NCBI GenBank assembly: GCA_937885475.1
Contig: CAKZZR010000064.1
Coordinates: forward strand, 1 to 28,838
Reading direction: 5' to 3'
Length of the DNA: 28,838 nt
Source of the DNA: an uncultured Treponema sp.
GTDB lineage: Bacteria; Spirochaetota; Spirochaetia; Treponematales; Treponemataceae
Part shown: piece after piece, positions 15,911 through 24,365 of the stretch
Layout: each line of letters starts with the position of its first letter
How positions within the stretch are numbered: the stretch's first letter is position 1
The notes under the pieces: model-generated
Told to the model about the DNA's origin: nothing
What the model saw: only the letters and a program-made list of their open reading frames with translations
Databases searched by the model: none
Translations under genes and position numbers: made by a program

Positions 15911-16797
15911 CGGGCGCTTTCGTAGCGGTCAAGCCAGTCATGGAGCGGCTGTTGCCACGGTCCGGCGCTCCGCTCCTTCTGACTGAGCAGGGAGCCGTAC
16001 ATCTCATACATTGCGGCGCGGATTTTTTGTTCCGCGCCATTTTTTATGTCGTCCGCGCCGCAAAAAAGGCGCTCAATAAAGGCTTTGGCATCTGCGGCGC
16101 CAAAAAAGCCGTCGTCATGAGCGGCGGTCAGCATGTACAGGGCACCGGCAACGCAATTTATGCTGTGCTGCTTTACGTACAGCACGCTTTCTGTTATCGC
16201 AACCGAGCCGTAATAAATCTCGTCAAGAATCGCATTCTTTTCTTCTATAGAGAATGAAACCGCGGGGTCGGCAAGCAGGGCGCGCACTTTTGCCCATATG
16301 CCCGCCACAATCGCCACGTGCAGGCTTGGCACGCACAAAAGATGCGGGTCAGAAAGATGAATCAGCAAAAACTTGGGACGGGCAATATAGAACGGACGCT
16401 TTGTAGTCGTAAGCGAATAGCGATAGATGGTCGCCGCGCTGTCGTACAGCTCATGTATGAAGTCAAGGATTGCGGCGCACAGCGGAGCGGCTTTTTTAAG
16501 CCCAAGGCGCTTCATCAGCATTGCCATAATGCGGCAAAAAAACCACACAAAATCAAGATAAATGCGCACGTTGGACGGCGTAAACGGAATTTCTTCGTCA
16601 AGCGCGTGGTCAACATGCACCACACGGCGCTTTGTAAACCCCAGCTTCTGCGCGTTCTGCAGGATAAAAAAATTACAGAATATTGACTGCACCATCGTCC
16701 ATACGGACTTTGCCGTACGTGGATAAAAGGGCAGACGCAAAAACACCGGCGCACTGGGATACTTTTTAAATGGCTTTACATAATCCTTGCTTTTCAT
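15907..16797 (-). CDS. Divergent PAP2-like membrane protein
   Basis: 296 aa. It resembles the PAP2/inositolphosphotransferase branch: HALDEEIPFTPSNVRIYLDFVWFF (65-88) looks like the LDxxIPFxPxxxxxY entry segment. KRPFYIARP (133-141) resembles motif 1 (Kx6RP), CVPSLHVA (155-162) motif 2 (PSxH), and ESVLYVKQHSINCVAG (203-218) motif 3. In motif 3 the usual Asp after the His is Asn (HSINCVAG against HxxxDVxxG), so catalysis may be altered. Family members act on lipid phosphates or transfer head groups at the membrane; no substrate can be named. The start lies 2 bases after the NFACT-type gene, in one operon; AGGAG is about 11 bases upstream. The stop overlaps the helicase stop at a CTAG. Confidence 0.6.
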   Translation of the reverse strand: MKSKDYVKPFKKYPSAPVFLRLPFYPRTAKSVWTMVQSIFCNFFILQNAQKLGFTKRRVVHVDHALDEEIPFTPSNVRIYLDFVWFFCRIMAMLMKRLGLKKAAPLCAAILDFIHELYDSAATIYRYSLTTTKRPFYIARPKFLLIHLSDPHLLCVPSLHVAIVAGIWAKVRALLADPAVSFSIEEKNAILDEIYYGSVAITESVLYVKQHSINCVAGALYMLTAAHDDGFFGAADAKAFIERLFCGADDIKNGAEQKIRAAMYEMYGSLLSQKERSAGPWQQPLHDWLDRYESAR

Positions 16798-16799
16798 GC

Positions 16800-18263
16800 T
16801 TACAAAAGCTCCTCTTCCTGCCTGAGCGCGTCCAGCCGCTCAAGGCGTTTTTTATCTGGCGTAATGCACAAGTTTTTTTCCTGTGTAGGAAGCACCAGCC
16901 CCTTGGGACCGTTCTTTGCCCGCCGCAAATATTTTACCTGAGTATAGTACAAATCGGTTTTTCCTGCATTACGCGCCTTTGAATAGTAGACCGCAAGGTT
17001 TGCCGCGTCCAGCAGTATGTCCAGCGGAATGGTTTTGCCCGGCCGGAATTTTATGAACACGTATCCGCCCGGAAAATCCCGCACATGAAGCCACATGTCT
17101 GACCCGCGCACGTGATGGCGCAAAAGCTCGTCGTTCTCGTCGGCATCGCGCCCTACCAGAATGTACCAGCCGTCCACCGTGTAGTCCAAGCCAGGATGTG
17201 CTTTTTTTTGCTGCTGTCTGGGGCTGGAATCCTTGCGGAGCAGCTGCTCTATGCGCACGGGGTTCTTTTCAGTCAGAATGTCGTTATAAAGCTTTTCCAG
17301 TTTTTGCAACTTGCGGCGGGCAAGCTCTATGTCATGCTCAAGAGATTCCGTGCCGCTCCGTGCCTTTTTGTAGTTCTCATAGTAGACGGCGGCGTTCTCG
17401 TGCGCGGACTTTGTAAAATCCACCAGAATCTGAACCGTCCGCCCGGTCTCGTAGTCGTCGCATTCAAGGAACTTGCCGTCGCGCGGCGTTCCGTCAAAAA
17501 GATAGCTGTACGCCATAATCAGGTCGCCCTGATGCTTAAGCCGCTCCGCCTCAGAAAAGCTCTTTTGCTTTTGCAGGAGCTTTTCCAGCGCGCCGTTCAT
17601 GCGGCTTTTTGTGCGCACGTACCATTTTTCTGCCTGCGCAAGCAACGCCTCGCGGGAAAGGGATTCGGCATGCTCGGTGTACCACAGGTCAACCTTTTGA
17701 TTGAACGAAAGCGTCGCCGCCTGTTCGCCCAGCTCGCAAAAATCCCGCACCGGAAACACGCGCGGCTTTTTTTGAGCGGTTCCGTCCGCACTTCCCGCGT
17801 CATCCTCGCTCAACATGAACGTTCCCCCGCTCACCTCGCCTTTTTTGGGGCGGCGGAACATGGTGTCAAGGATGCGGTTGTCCGGCGTGCAAAGAATCAC
17901 GTTGGCGGCATTGCTCCACAAGCGAATATATAGAAGAAAACTATCGTCTCCATGAGAAAGTTCCATCCGTATAATGCGCTGAAGCCCAATCTGCCTGCAC
18001 GACACAATCCGCGCTCCCTTTATGTTGGACTTAAGAAATTCCATAAAACGAAGCGGTTTTTCGTTCTTGCTGATTTTTCGCCGCGTCTCGTTTATACGGC
18101 AGGAATTCTGCGCCGTGCATATGATGACCGCCTTGGCTTCTCCGGCAGCATACGTGTACAGCGCAAGCGTGTCATATCCCGGCTGAATAATATCCTGAAT
18201 GAATGAGCCTTCCAGCGAAAGCTCGTCAAGAATCACATTGATTTCATTGCAGTTAAGCGACAT
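16800..18263 (-). CDS. rqcH: NFACT-family protein (RqcH/Rqc2-like, fibronectin-binding-A homologue)
   Basis: Bacterial RqcH binds stalled 50S-peptidyl-tRNA complexes and adds alanine tails that mark nascent chains for degradation. 487 aa, shorter than the usual 560-580. The NFACT-N domain spans about 1-180 (FMEFLKSNIKGARIVSCRQ, LYIRLWSNAANVIL). A long helical, probably coiled-coil middle runs over about 200-345. The NFACT-R (DUF814) domain lies at about 360-470 (ILVGRDADENDELLRHHV, MWLHVRDFPGGYVFIKF). The Asp-Arg pair needed for tRNA binding in B. subtilis RqcH (GLDRI) reads GLQRI here (Q95-R96). The ATG at 18263 has no Shine-Dalgarno and lies where transcription should begin, so it may be a leaderless message. 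The family is firm; canonical RqcH activity is uncertain. Confidence 0.85.
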   Translation of the reverse strand: MSLNCNEINVILDELSLEGSFIQDIIQPGYDTLALYTYAAGEAKAVIICTAQNSCRINETRRKISKNEKPLRFMEFLKSNIKGARIVSCRQIGLQRIIRMELSHGDDSFLLYIRLWSNAANVILCTPDNRILDTMFRRPKKGEVSGGTFMLSEDDAGSADGTAQKKPRVFPVRDFCELGEQAATLSFNQKVDLWYTEHAESLSREALLAQAEKWYVRTKSRMNGALEKLLQKQKSFSEAERLKHQGDLIMAYSYLFDGTPRDGKFLECDDYETGRTVQILVDFTKSAHENAAVYYENYKKARSGTESLEHDIELARRKLQKLEKLYNDILTEKNPVRIEQLLRKDSSPRQQQKKAHPGLDYTVDGWYILVGRDADENDELLRHHVRGSDMWLHVRDFPGGYVFIKFRPGKTIPLDILLDAANLAVYYSKARNAGKTDLYYTQVKYLRRAKNGPKGLVLPTQEKNLCITPDKKRLERLDALRQEEELL

Positions 18264-18269
18264 GAAAAA

Positions 18270-18298
18270 AGTATATCAGAAAGCGCGTGGTTGTTGAA
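18270..18298 (-). promoter_or_regulatory. Candidate promoter of the NFACT/PAP2 operon (leaderless)
   Basis: On the minus strand, TATACT (18270-18275) with a weak -35 TTCAAC (18293-18298) at 17-base spacing. Transcription would begin at or near 18263, the A of the start codon, which fits the absence of a ribosome-binding site. Confidence 0.4.
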
Positions 18299-18321
18299 TG
18301 AGTAAGGGAACAAGAAAGAGG

Positions 18322-18575
18322 ACAAACGCATTGTAATTCCGAATAATTGAAACTCGGGGCAAATCATAAAAAATAGCGCAAAGGAGAGTTTGCGGCTTTC
18401 AAAAACACTCTGATTGTGGCTGTCGCGCCAGCGACAGGTTCAATAGTTGCTATGACACAATCAGCGTATAACCCGCTAGCGGGTGGTTTTGAAAAACCAA
18501 TCTTCGACTGGAAGCTATTTTTTTTTAAGGAATACATCATTTTTTTAATTCCGAAATTTTATAATGCGTTTTTTC
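18322..18575 (+). repeat. Dispersed hairpin repeat, copy 4 (most complete, branched)
   Basis: The core is 18366-18528, with outer arms ATAAAAAATAGC and GCTATTTTTTTTTAA. The second stem is TTTCAAAAACAC 18397-18408 with GTGGTTTTGAAA 18483-18494. Branch A is CTGATTGTG 18410-18418 with CACAATCAG 18456-18464, enclosing CTGTCGC-gcca-GCGACAG (18420-18437). Branch B is the palindrome CCCGCTAGCGGG (18472-18483). Flanking inverted motifs are AAACGCATTGTAATTCCGAA (18324-18343) and ATTCCGAAATTTTATAATGCG (18548-18568). The layout matches copy 2 while nearly all branch sequences differ. The copy fills most of the gap between the NFACT gene and the BspA-like gene. Confidence 0.85.
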
Positions 18576-18596
18576 TATGCTATACCTTCTCTGCTC

Positions 18597-18625
18597 TTTT
18601 CCCGCTCTGCATAAAATGCTACTAT
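18597..18625 (+). promoter_or_regulatory. Extended -10 promoter of the BspA-like lipoprotein gene
   Basis: TACTAT (18620-18625) preceded by TGC as an extended -10; the -35 (TTTTCC) is weak. The 13 bases AAAATGCTACTAT are identical to the prs promoter. A second TATAAT lies at 18560-18565, inside the right flank of repeat copy 4. Confidence 0.45.
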
Positions 18626-18678
18626 ATATCAAAATATTTGCGCGGTGGGCGTTGCTTGCGGCGCTTCAGGAGATTGCG

Positions 18679-21390
18679 ATGAAAAGACATTTTGCATTTT
18701 TGTACGGCTGGCTTTTGGCGGTATTTGTTCTGGGCATAAGCTCTTGCTCAGGCATTGTAGAAAGCCGCTCCGGCTCGGTTTCGTTTACGGTTGACGGCAC
18801 GCTTGCCCAGCAGCTCAGGAACAGTACGCGTCAAACGAGCGCGTCAAGGGCGCTGGACTCAGTGGAGCTTACTTCGGACAGCACTACCTCACGCCCCACC
18901 GTGTACCTTCCGTCCGAAGATGACGAAACATACGGCACATACGCTTCAAAAAAAATCAGCGGCGTTTTTATCGCGCAGCATGCGCAGACGATTGAGGAAG
19001 AAGAGGAAGAGAACGGCGACACGAGCACAACAACCATTGATGCGAACTACGCATTTTTTTTCTTTGCGGACAATACGTTCCTTCTGACCTCGTATATTGA
19101 CATGTCAGCAATGATTGAAAAAGCGCTTTCCGAAGTGCCAGAATTCTACAAGGAGCAGATGCTTGCGACCATGTATTCCGGCAATCAGGTTCTCATTTCA
19201 GGCTCGTACAGTCTGGAAGGAACCATGCAGAACGGAACTATAACATTGACCGACGCGCAAGAAGCACAGAACGTTGAAAAAACAGAATCATTCGGCAGCA
19301 ACACAAGCCTTACAATAACAAACGGAACTTTTACCTTTGACGACGTGCCAGAAGAAAGCGGCGAAGTACCCACGTTCCATCTTGCGCAGGACGGGGAATA
19401 CACAATCTGCAACAAAGGTGGAGCGGACTATTCCGGCATCGACATTCCAACCCCCGACTACCCCATCTACGAAGGCGACACAGAATACTTTCCGACGCTT
19501 ACGATTGCGCTCCGTGGCGACTACACCGCCACGCAGACAAAAACGCTCAACGGGGATTCAGCCACATTCAAATTTGACGGCATTCCGGCGGGCGACAGCG
19601 TATACGCTGTTGCCTTTGCAAGCTTTAAAAACGAATGGAACGGCGAAACATATGAAAAGCTGGAGCTGTACGGCTTTAGCGCGCCGCAAAAAATCACCTC
19701 CGGCACAAACCGCATGAGCCTTTCGCTCAAATCCATCTGGTCAGAAAAAGAGCCGGACGTTATTCTTAAAGGCACCACCGCCGTCAAGGGCTTTGAGGGC
19801 GACACCTTTACCCTGTACGCATACGAGCCGGACTCAACCGGCACCGGCATTTGGGCGGTAATGTGGGACGGCGATTTTGCTTCCTTGGGAACCTACACGC
19901 AGTCTGCAAGTGACGACACCGCATACATCACGGAACTTATCTACTTAAGCATAAACGACGGCTACAAGGTTGTCAGCGACAAAAACACGCAGACCATCAA
20001 CATCTCCGCAAAGTCCTTTGACATAAAGAGCGAGAACGGCATAACGGTTACCTTTATTAATGAGGAAACGGAAAATCCCGACACGCCAGACAACCCCGAC
20101 ACGCCAGACAATCCCGACACACCAGACGACCCAACAGACGATACCAGTGGCACAGTTGGCGGAACGATTACCAACGACAACTACGCGCTTACCATACGCA
20201 CAAGCCTTACCGAAGGCGGCAAAGTGTACAAGAACAGCAGCGTAATCCTTAGCGCAGAAGATTCAAACGGAACCGAAATCACAGATTATTCTGACTGGAA
20301 CATAGACGCAGAGATTCTGTACAAGGGTAACGAAGTTAATTCCTACTACGGCAAGTCCTTCTACAGTCTTGAAACCATAGCGGCAGGAAAACAGCTTGTG
20401 CTTAACTACGAGGAAGCGCCCCTGCCCGCGGGAACCTACCAGCTCTACGTTACGGCAAGCGTTCCCGTAAGCAACTCAACCACAACACCGGCGTACAGCT
20501 CCACCACGTTAGACTTCATTATGCTGGATATGGCAAAGTACACGTTTGACGTTTCCGCCTCAGACTATCCAACCTCGCTTAGCGAGACGGCCTCAAAGCT
20601 TAGCTCAGACGCACTTTTTGTGTTCACTGGGGAAGCGCAGGCAAGCACCACTGGAAGCTCTTCTGGCGCAACCACCGACACAACATACGCGAACGTTCTT
20701 TCAGACATAAAAAACAACCTCGGCGGCATCTCCTACAAGTACGCACTTGACCTGAAGGACGTTACCGTTACAAAACCCACGGAAACACTTGCAGGCAGCA
20801 CTTACTCTGACGTATCAAATCTGAAATCAGTCATACTGCCCGAAGAGCTTACCACCGTAGGCTACTACGCATTTGCCCGCTGCACGGCTCTTGAATCGGT
20901 TACATTCGGCTCAAAAATACAGCAGATTGACAGTGACGGAGCTTTCATGGGCTGCACTGCCCTTACCACGGTAAACATTCCGCAGGACGCTCCGCTTAAG
21001 CTTATTGGCTCACAGGCTTTCAGAGGATGCACGGCCCTTACAAGCATAACGTTACCCGGCACGGTTACAGCAATCGGAAAAGGCGCGTTCTACCAGTGCA
21101 GTAAACTTACAACGCTCGGTCTTTCAGAAAGCGGAACTTGGTACTACACCACAGGCCAGGAAACATGGGATTCATGGATTGTAGGAACTGCTCCGACAGA
21201 AGGCACGTCAGGAACCGAAACAAACGTAAACCTTACCACCGCGACAGGTATTGGCGACTCGTACACATTCAGCGATAAAGGCATTACAAGCACGGACGGC
21301 AAAGTGCTTACCGTGGCAAAATGCTCAGGCGACACGGGCAACACCGACAGTCCTGTAGTAGGAACATTCTACCTTTACCGCGTAAAATAA
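18679..21390 (+). CDS. BspA-like leucine-rich-repeat surface lipoprotein
   Basis: 903 aa from ATG 18679, chosen because AGGAG lies 6 bases upstream and a lipoprotein signal peptide follows (FVLGISSC, Cys23). An open frame runs further upstream but crosses the likely promoter. Residues 24-460 are beta-rich and unassigned, with an acidic Glu run at 105-111. Residues 467-485 form a linker of NPDTPD repeats. About 713-815 holds BspA-type (LRR_5) units: LKSVILPEELTTVGYYAFARC, LESVTFGSKIQQID..AFMGC, LTSITLPGTVTAIGKGAFYQC. Such proteins of oral and gut treponemes and Bacteroidetes act in adhesion and coaggregation; that role is inferred here. It is followed after 14 bases by a toxin-antitoxin pair and then by another lipoprotein, probably in one transcript. 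Confidence 0.85.
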   Translation: MKRHFAFLYGWLLAVFVLGISSCSGIVESRSGSVSFTVDGTLAQQLRNSTRQTSASRALDSVELTSDSTTSRPTVYLPSEDDETYGTYASKKISGVFIAQHAQTIEEEEEENGDTSTTTIDANYAFFFFADNTFLLTSYIDMSAMIEKALSEVPEFYKEQMLATMYSGNQVLISGSYSLEGTMQNGTITLTDAQEAQNVEKTESFGSNTSLTITNGTFTFDDVPEESGEVPTFHLAQDGEYTICNKGGADYSGIDIPTPDYPIYEGDTEYFPTLTIALRGDYTATQTKTLNGDSATFKFDGIPAGDSVYAVAFASFKNEWNGETYEKLELYGFSAPQKITSGTNRMSLSLKSIWSEKEPDVILKGTTAVKGFEGDTFTLYAYEPDSTGTGIWAVMWDGDFASLGTYTQSASDDTAYITELIYLSINDGYKVVSDKNTQTINISAKSFDIKSENGITVTFINEETENPDTPDNPDTPDNPDTPDDPTDDTSGTVGGTITNDNYALTIRTSLTEGGKVYKNSSVILSAEDSNGTEITDYSDWNIDAEILYKGNEVNSYYGKSFYSLETIAAGKQLVLNYEEAPLPAGTYQLYVTASVPVSNSTTTPAYSSTTLDFIMLDMAKYTFDVSASDYPTSLSETASKLSSDALFVFTGEAQASTTGSSSGATTDTTYANVLSDIKNNLGGISYKYALDLKDVTVTKPTETLAGSTYSDVSNLKSVILPEELTTVGYYAFARCTALESVTFGSKIQQIDSDGAFMGCTALTTVNIPQDAPLKLIGSQAFRGCTALTSITLPGTVTAIGKGAFYQCSKLTTLGLSESGTWYYTTGQETWDSWIVGTAPTEGTSGTETNVNLTTATGIGDSYTFSDKGITSTDGKVLTVAKCSGDTGNTDSPVVGTFYLYRVK

Positions 21391-21404
21391 AACGGAGGCA
21401 GCTT

Positions 21405-21638
21405 ATGTCAGATATTGCATTGCATGACGTAATGGCACATCTTGATGATTTCTCGTATGAAGAAAAGAAAACACTGTTTGAAGTTCTGAAAAAAGCGCTA
21501 AAACGAAAACCAAAGAAAATTCGTCTTGCGCGGGGGAACAACAAAGAGCCTGTTCACACCAAGACACTTATGGGAATTCTGAAAGGCTCAACGGTAACTT
21601 TGGAAGAAGCCAGAGATGAGAGGTTGGCACGGCAATGA
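21405..21638 (+). CDS. Antitoxin of a PIN-type toxin-antitoxin pair
   Basis: 77 aa from ATG 21405, with GGAGG at 21394-21398. The N-terminal half is helical (LHDVMAHLDDFSYEEKKTLFEVLKKAL), followed by a strongly basic patch (KRKPKKIRLARGNN). The C-terminal tail (TLMGILKGSTVTLEEARDERL) is of the kind that occupies the toxin groove in VapB-like proteins. The sequence matches no antitoxin fold I can name with certainty, so the call rests on size, charge and position: its last four bases overlap the start of the PIN gene (ATGA), the usual order for such pairs. It probably neutralises the toxin and represses its own transcription, although no separate promoter or operator is visible inside the operon. 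Confidence 0.75.
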   Translation: MSDIALHDVMAHLDDFSYEEKKTLFEVLKKALKRKPKKIRLARGNNKEPVHTKTLMGILKGSTVTLEEARDERLARQ

Positions 21639-22048
21639 GAGTGTTAATAGATACAAATGTCATTCTTGATGTTCTCCTGGCACGTGAAGAATTCAAGGAT
21701 GAATCAGGAATGATATTGACGATGCTTGAACAAGGCCGTTGTAAAGGCTTCGTTTCAGCAACATCCGTTACTGATATTTATTATATCTCTCGGAAAACCT
21801 TTCATGATAGGGAAAAGGCTTTGTCAGTCATTCGTGAAATGCTTGCTTTTTCAAAAGTCTTAAAGGCAGATGAAAAATCGATACGCATGGCTGTCGATTT
21901 GCAGTGGAAAGATTTTGAAGATTCTGTGCAGTATGCCGTCGCAAAACGCTCGCGGATTGGGGCTATTATTACGCGGAATACAAAAGATTATAGCCAGTCA
22001 AAAATTCCTGTGTACACACCGCATGATTTTTTGACTTTTGCTGGATAA
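21635..22048 (+). CDS. PIN-domain ribonuclease toxin (VapC-like)
   Basis: 137 aa. Predicted Mg-dependent endoribonuclease. PIN-fold acidic residues are visible: D6 in RVLIDTNVILDVLL, a mid-domain TDIYYI segment, DLQWKDFEDSVQYAVAKR with FED as the third acidic site, and a final IITRNTKDY. The pattern fits the PIN_3 branch common in Bacteroidetes and spirochaetes. It is coupled to the antitoxin by an ATGA overlap. Both genes are in the orientation of the lipoproteins on either side, which is unusual because such modules normally have their own promoter. Catalytic residues appear intact, so it is probably functional. Confidence 0.85.
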   Translation: MRVLIDTNVILDVLLAREEFKDESGMILTMLEQGRCKGFVSATSVTDIYYISRKTFHDREKALSVIREMLAFSKVLKADEKSIRMAVDLQWKDFEDSVQYAVAKRSRIGAIITRNTKDYSQSKIPVYTPHDFLTFAG

Positions 22049-22061
22049 AACGGAGGAAACC

Positions 22062-24344
22062 ATGAAAACAAAACTTAACATAGTCATTACATTCTGCGCG
22101 GCAGCGGCACTTGCGTTACTTGCCTCATGCCAAGGCTCTCTTGCAGAAAAAGACGACACTCCCAAAACCGTAACGGTAGGCGGAAGCATAAGCATTGCAA
22201 GCGCGGTTCCCTCCTCTGTCGCAGAAGCATTAAAAAACGCCGCGTCAAACACAGGCTCTTCACGCACGGCAACAAGCTCCCTCAGCACGGAAGGAAAGGA
22301 AGTGAGTTTTTCAGTCGATGCGGACAAGTACGAAACTACAGTGGATGAAACTGGTTTAGAAACAAAAAAGCTTATTGACGGCTCAACCTGCTACGGCACT
22401 GTAAACACAAACACGCTCACCTACTCCATTCCGCTCACCAGCGAAGGCGAATGGAAAGTTACGGCCATACTCTACGTGAACAGCATAGCCGTTCTTGAAA
22501 GCATTGAGACCGTTACTGTAGAAAGCGTCGATGAGCCAATCACAAAAGACATGGTTTTAAAGCCAAGCGGCTGGTCTAATGAAATAAACGGCTCGGTTGA
22601 CCTTACAATTTCTGACCAGACAGGAAAAATCAGCAAGGTGCGCTATTGTGGCACGGTTCTTACTGGCCGCACACAGAACCCCAACTTTTTTGAAGAAGAG
22701 CGCACGGCGGACTTCACAAACGGCACGGCTAAAATCCAGCAGGACGACGTAAACTCAAACTGCTACGAGGTAACGTTCTTCTTTGAGGACGCAAACGGAA
22801 ACATAGTCTTCCGCTGCAAGGAAAGCGTGGCCGTGTTCTCGGGCTTTACCACGGACACATGGTTTGGAAACAGCACATATTTCAAGCAAAAAAACGACGG
22901 AAGTGCAAGCTTTGCAATCACAGACAGTGCACTCCAAAGCTACGGAACACAGACTGTGCCAAACTCGCAGTATGTATTGTACAGTTACTACGATGAAACA
23001 ATTGGCGATTCCGGTGACACTCACGAAACCGGCTACAGGTATTGGCTGGCGGACAGTGCAGACACTGCGTATAAGGAAATTGCAGGCGATACATTCCAAA
23101 CCACAACAAGTTACAATTCGTTCACCTTTGACGCAGACGGAAATGTGTATCTCCTAAATCTTGATGAAGAGAACTCACAACATAATATTTATTCTTCAAA
23201 CCAGGAGTGGAGTGCGGTTTCTATAGAGTATAATTCCTCTATGAGCTGCATCATCATTGACCGCAAAACGAACGCACTGTATAGCGACATCATGCGGAAT
23301 GAATTCTATCTGTTCGAAAACCTTGTTTCCACTCGTGACACAACAAGTAAAAAATATGAAATCGAAACGAACGCTGTTGGAGACACTTCGCTTACTACAT
23401 CGGTGTTTGCCGTATATGACAATGTTTTGTACATTCCACAGATAGTTTCTGTTGATAATACGCCAGCACTAAAATTGCTAAAAGCGGATATGACCACCGC
23501 AACATATAGCGATGACGACGCAAAATACACACTGACACTTGCGGCAGCGGATGCGATTGATGTATCACTTTCAGACATAACGCTATCCAATTCTGCCACC
23601 ATCAGCGACGCGCTTTACCAAGACGGCGCGGTATACATGCTTTTGAGAGACGTGAGTACAAATAATTCAAACGGATTTTACAGCCGCGGAGCGGTAATCA
23701 GGTACGACGTAAAATTCGGCACGGTAGCAAAAACCGGCTGGTCAGACAAAAGCGTTCAGAACGAAGACATGGACGAAAACTACAAGATGTACGCATTCAC
23801 AAATGATGGCGAGCAGCTTTACAAAACGCATGACGAAGCCAACAACACATATTCAGACCCGCTGACAGTCTCCCCCTTGGACTACATAGTATACGATTCA
23901 TCAAATGAATCAAACAACCAACTGTTCAAAGAAAAGTTCCCCTCGTTCTACTCACCTAATGCAGGAACAAATACGCTTTCAGACAGCGCATTCTACGGCC
24001 CTGAAAAGTTCATCGCCATAAAGCCAAAGAAGCTCGTAATCTCAGACGAAGGACTTTGCTTCTACACAAACGGCGACGGAATCTGGAGCTACAAGAACGT
24101 GAACAGAGCCGTAACGGTAGACCTTGAGAGCTTTGCGATTGAAAGCACAAGCACAACTGCCGCAACCTTTGAAGCAGACCTGAGCGGCTCATACAACAGC
24201 ACGAACATTCCTTGCGCTGGCTCCGGCTTCCTTGAAGGACGCAGCGATATAACTGAAAATGAGCTGCACTACAACAGCGGCAAAATCAACATACGCACCA
24301 ATGGAACCTGCTTCTATCTTGGCATAAAAGAAGGACAGGAATAA
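22062..24344 (+). CDS. Large secreted lipoprotein, function unknown
   Basis: 760 aa from ATG 22062, with GGAGG at 22052-22056. Signal peptide with lipobox ALLASC gives a lipid anchor near residue 22. A Ser/Thr/Ala-rich spacer follows (ASNTGSSRTATSSLSTEG). Residues of about 70-275 look like two beta-sandwich domains, one around KVTAILYVNSIAVLESIETVTV. The rest has repeated short segments of the form DGxVYLL, DNVLYIPQ, DGAVYMLLRD and DEGLCFYTNGDGIWSY. This spacing suggests a beta-propeller-like fold; that is a pattern judgement, not a family match. I cannot name a family. It is probably cotranscribed with the BspA-like gene and the toxin-antitoxin pair. Confidence 0.75.
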   Translation: MKTKLNIVITFCAAAALALLASCQGSLAEKDDTPKTVTVGGSISIASAVPSSVAEALKNAASNTGSSRTATSSLSTEGKEVSFSVDADKYETTVDETGLETKKLIDGSTCYGTVNTNTLTYSIPLTSEGEWKVTAILYVNSIAVLESIETVTVESVDEPITKDMVLKPSGWSNEINGSVDLTISDQTGKISKVRYCGTVLTGRTQNPNFFEEERTADFTNGTAKIQQDDVNSNCYEVTFFFEDANGNIVFRCKESVAVFSGFTTDTWFGNSTYFKQKNDGSASFAITDSALQSYGTQTVPNSQYVLYSYYDETIGDSGDTHETGYRYWLADSADTAYKEIAGDTFQTTTSYNSFTFDADGNVYLLNLDEENSQHNIYSSNQEWSAVSIEYNSSMSCIIIDRKTNALYSDIMRNEFYLFENLVSTRDTTSKKYEIETNAVGDTSLTTSVFAVYDNVLYIPQIVSVDNTPALKLLKADMTTATYSDDDAKYTLTLAAADAIDVSLSDITLSNSATISDALYQDGAVYMLLRDVSTNNSNGFYSRGAVIRYDVKFGTVAKTGWSDKSVQNEDMDENYKMYAFTNDGEQLYKTHDEANNTYSDPLTVSPLDYIVYDSSNESNNQLFKEKFPSFYSPNAGTNTLSDSAFYGPEKFIAIKPKKLVISDEGLCFYTNGDGIWSYKNVNRAVTVDLESFAIESTSTTAATFEADLSGSYNSTNIPCAGSGFLEGRSDITENELHYNSGKINIRTNGTCFYLGIKEGQE

Positions 24345-24365
24345 GCGAACCTCGCCCAAATCAGC

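Larger units (their letters stand above)
21388..22056 (+). repeat. 11-bp direct repeats bracketing the toxin-antitoxin module
   Basis: TAAAACGGAGG occurs at 21388-21398 and exactly again at 22046-22056. Each copy combines the stop of the preceding gene with the ribosome-binding site of the next. The spacing (658 bp) equals the module, as if it had been inserted between two lipoprotein genes with duplication of the junction. Confidence 0.6.

Noticed and set aside
17112..17933. 273-codon open frame opposite the NFACT gene
   Set aside because: The NFACT frame has clear domain motifs; the opposite frame shows none.
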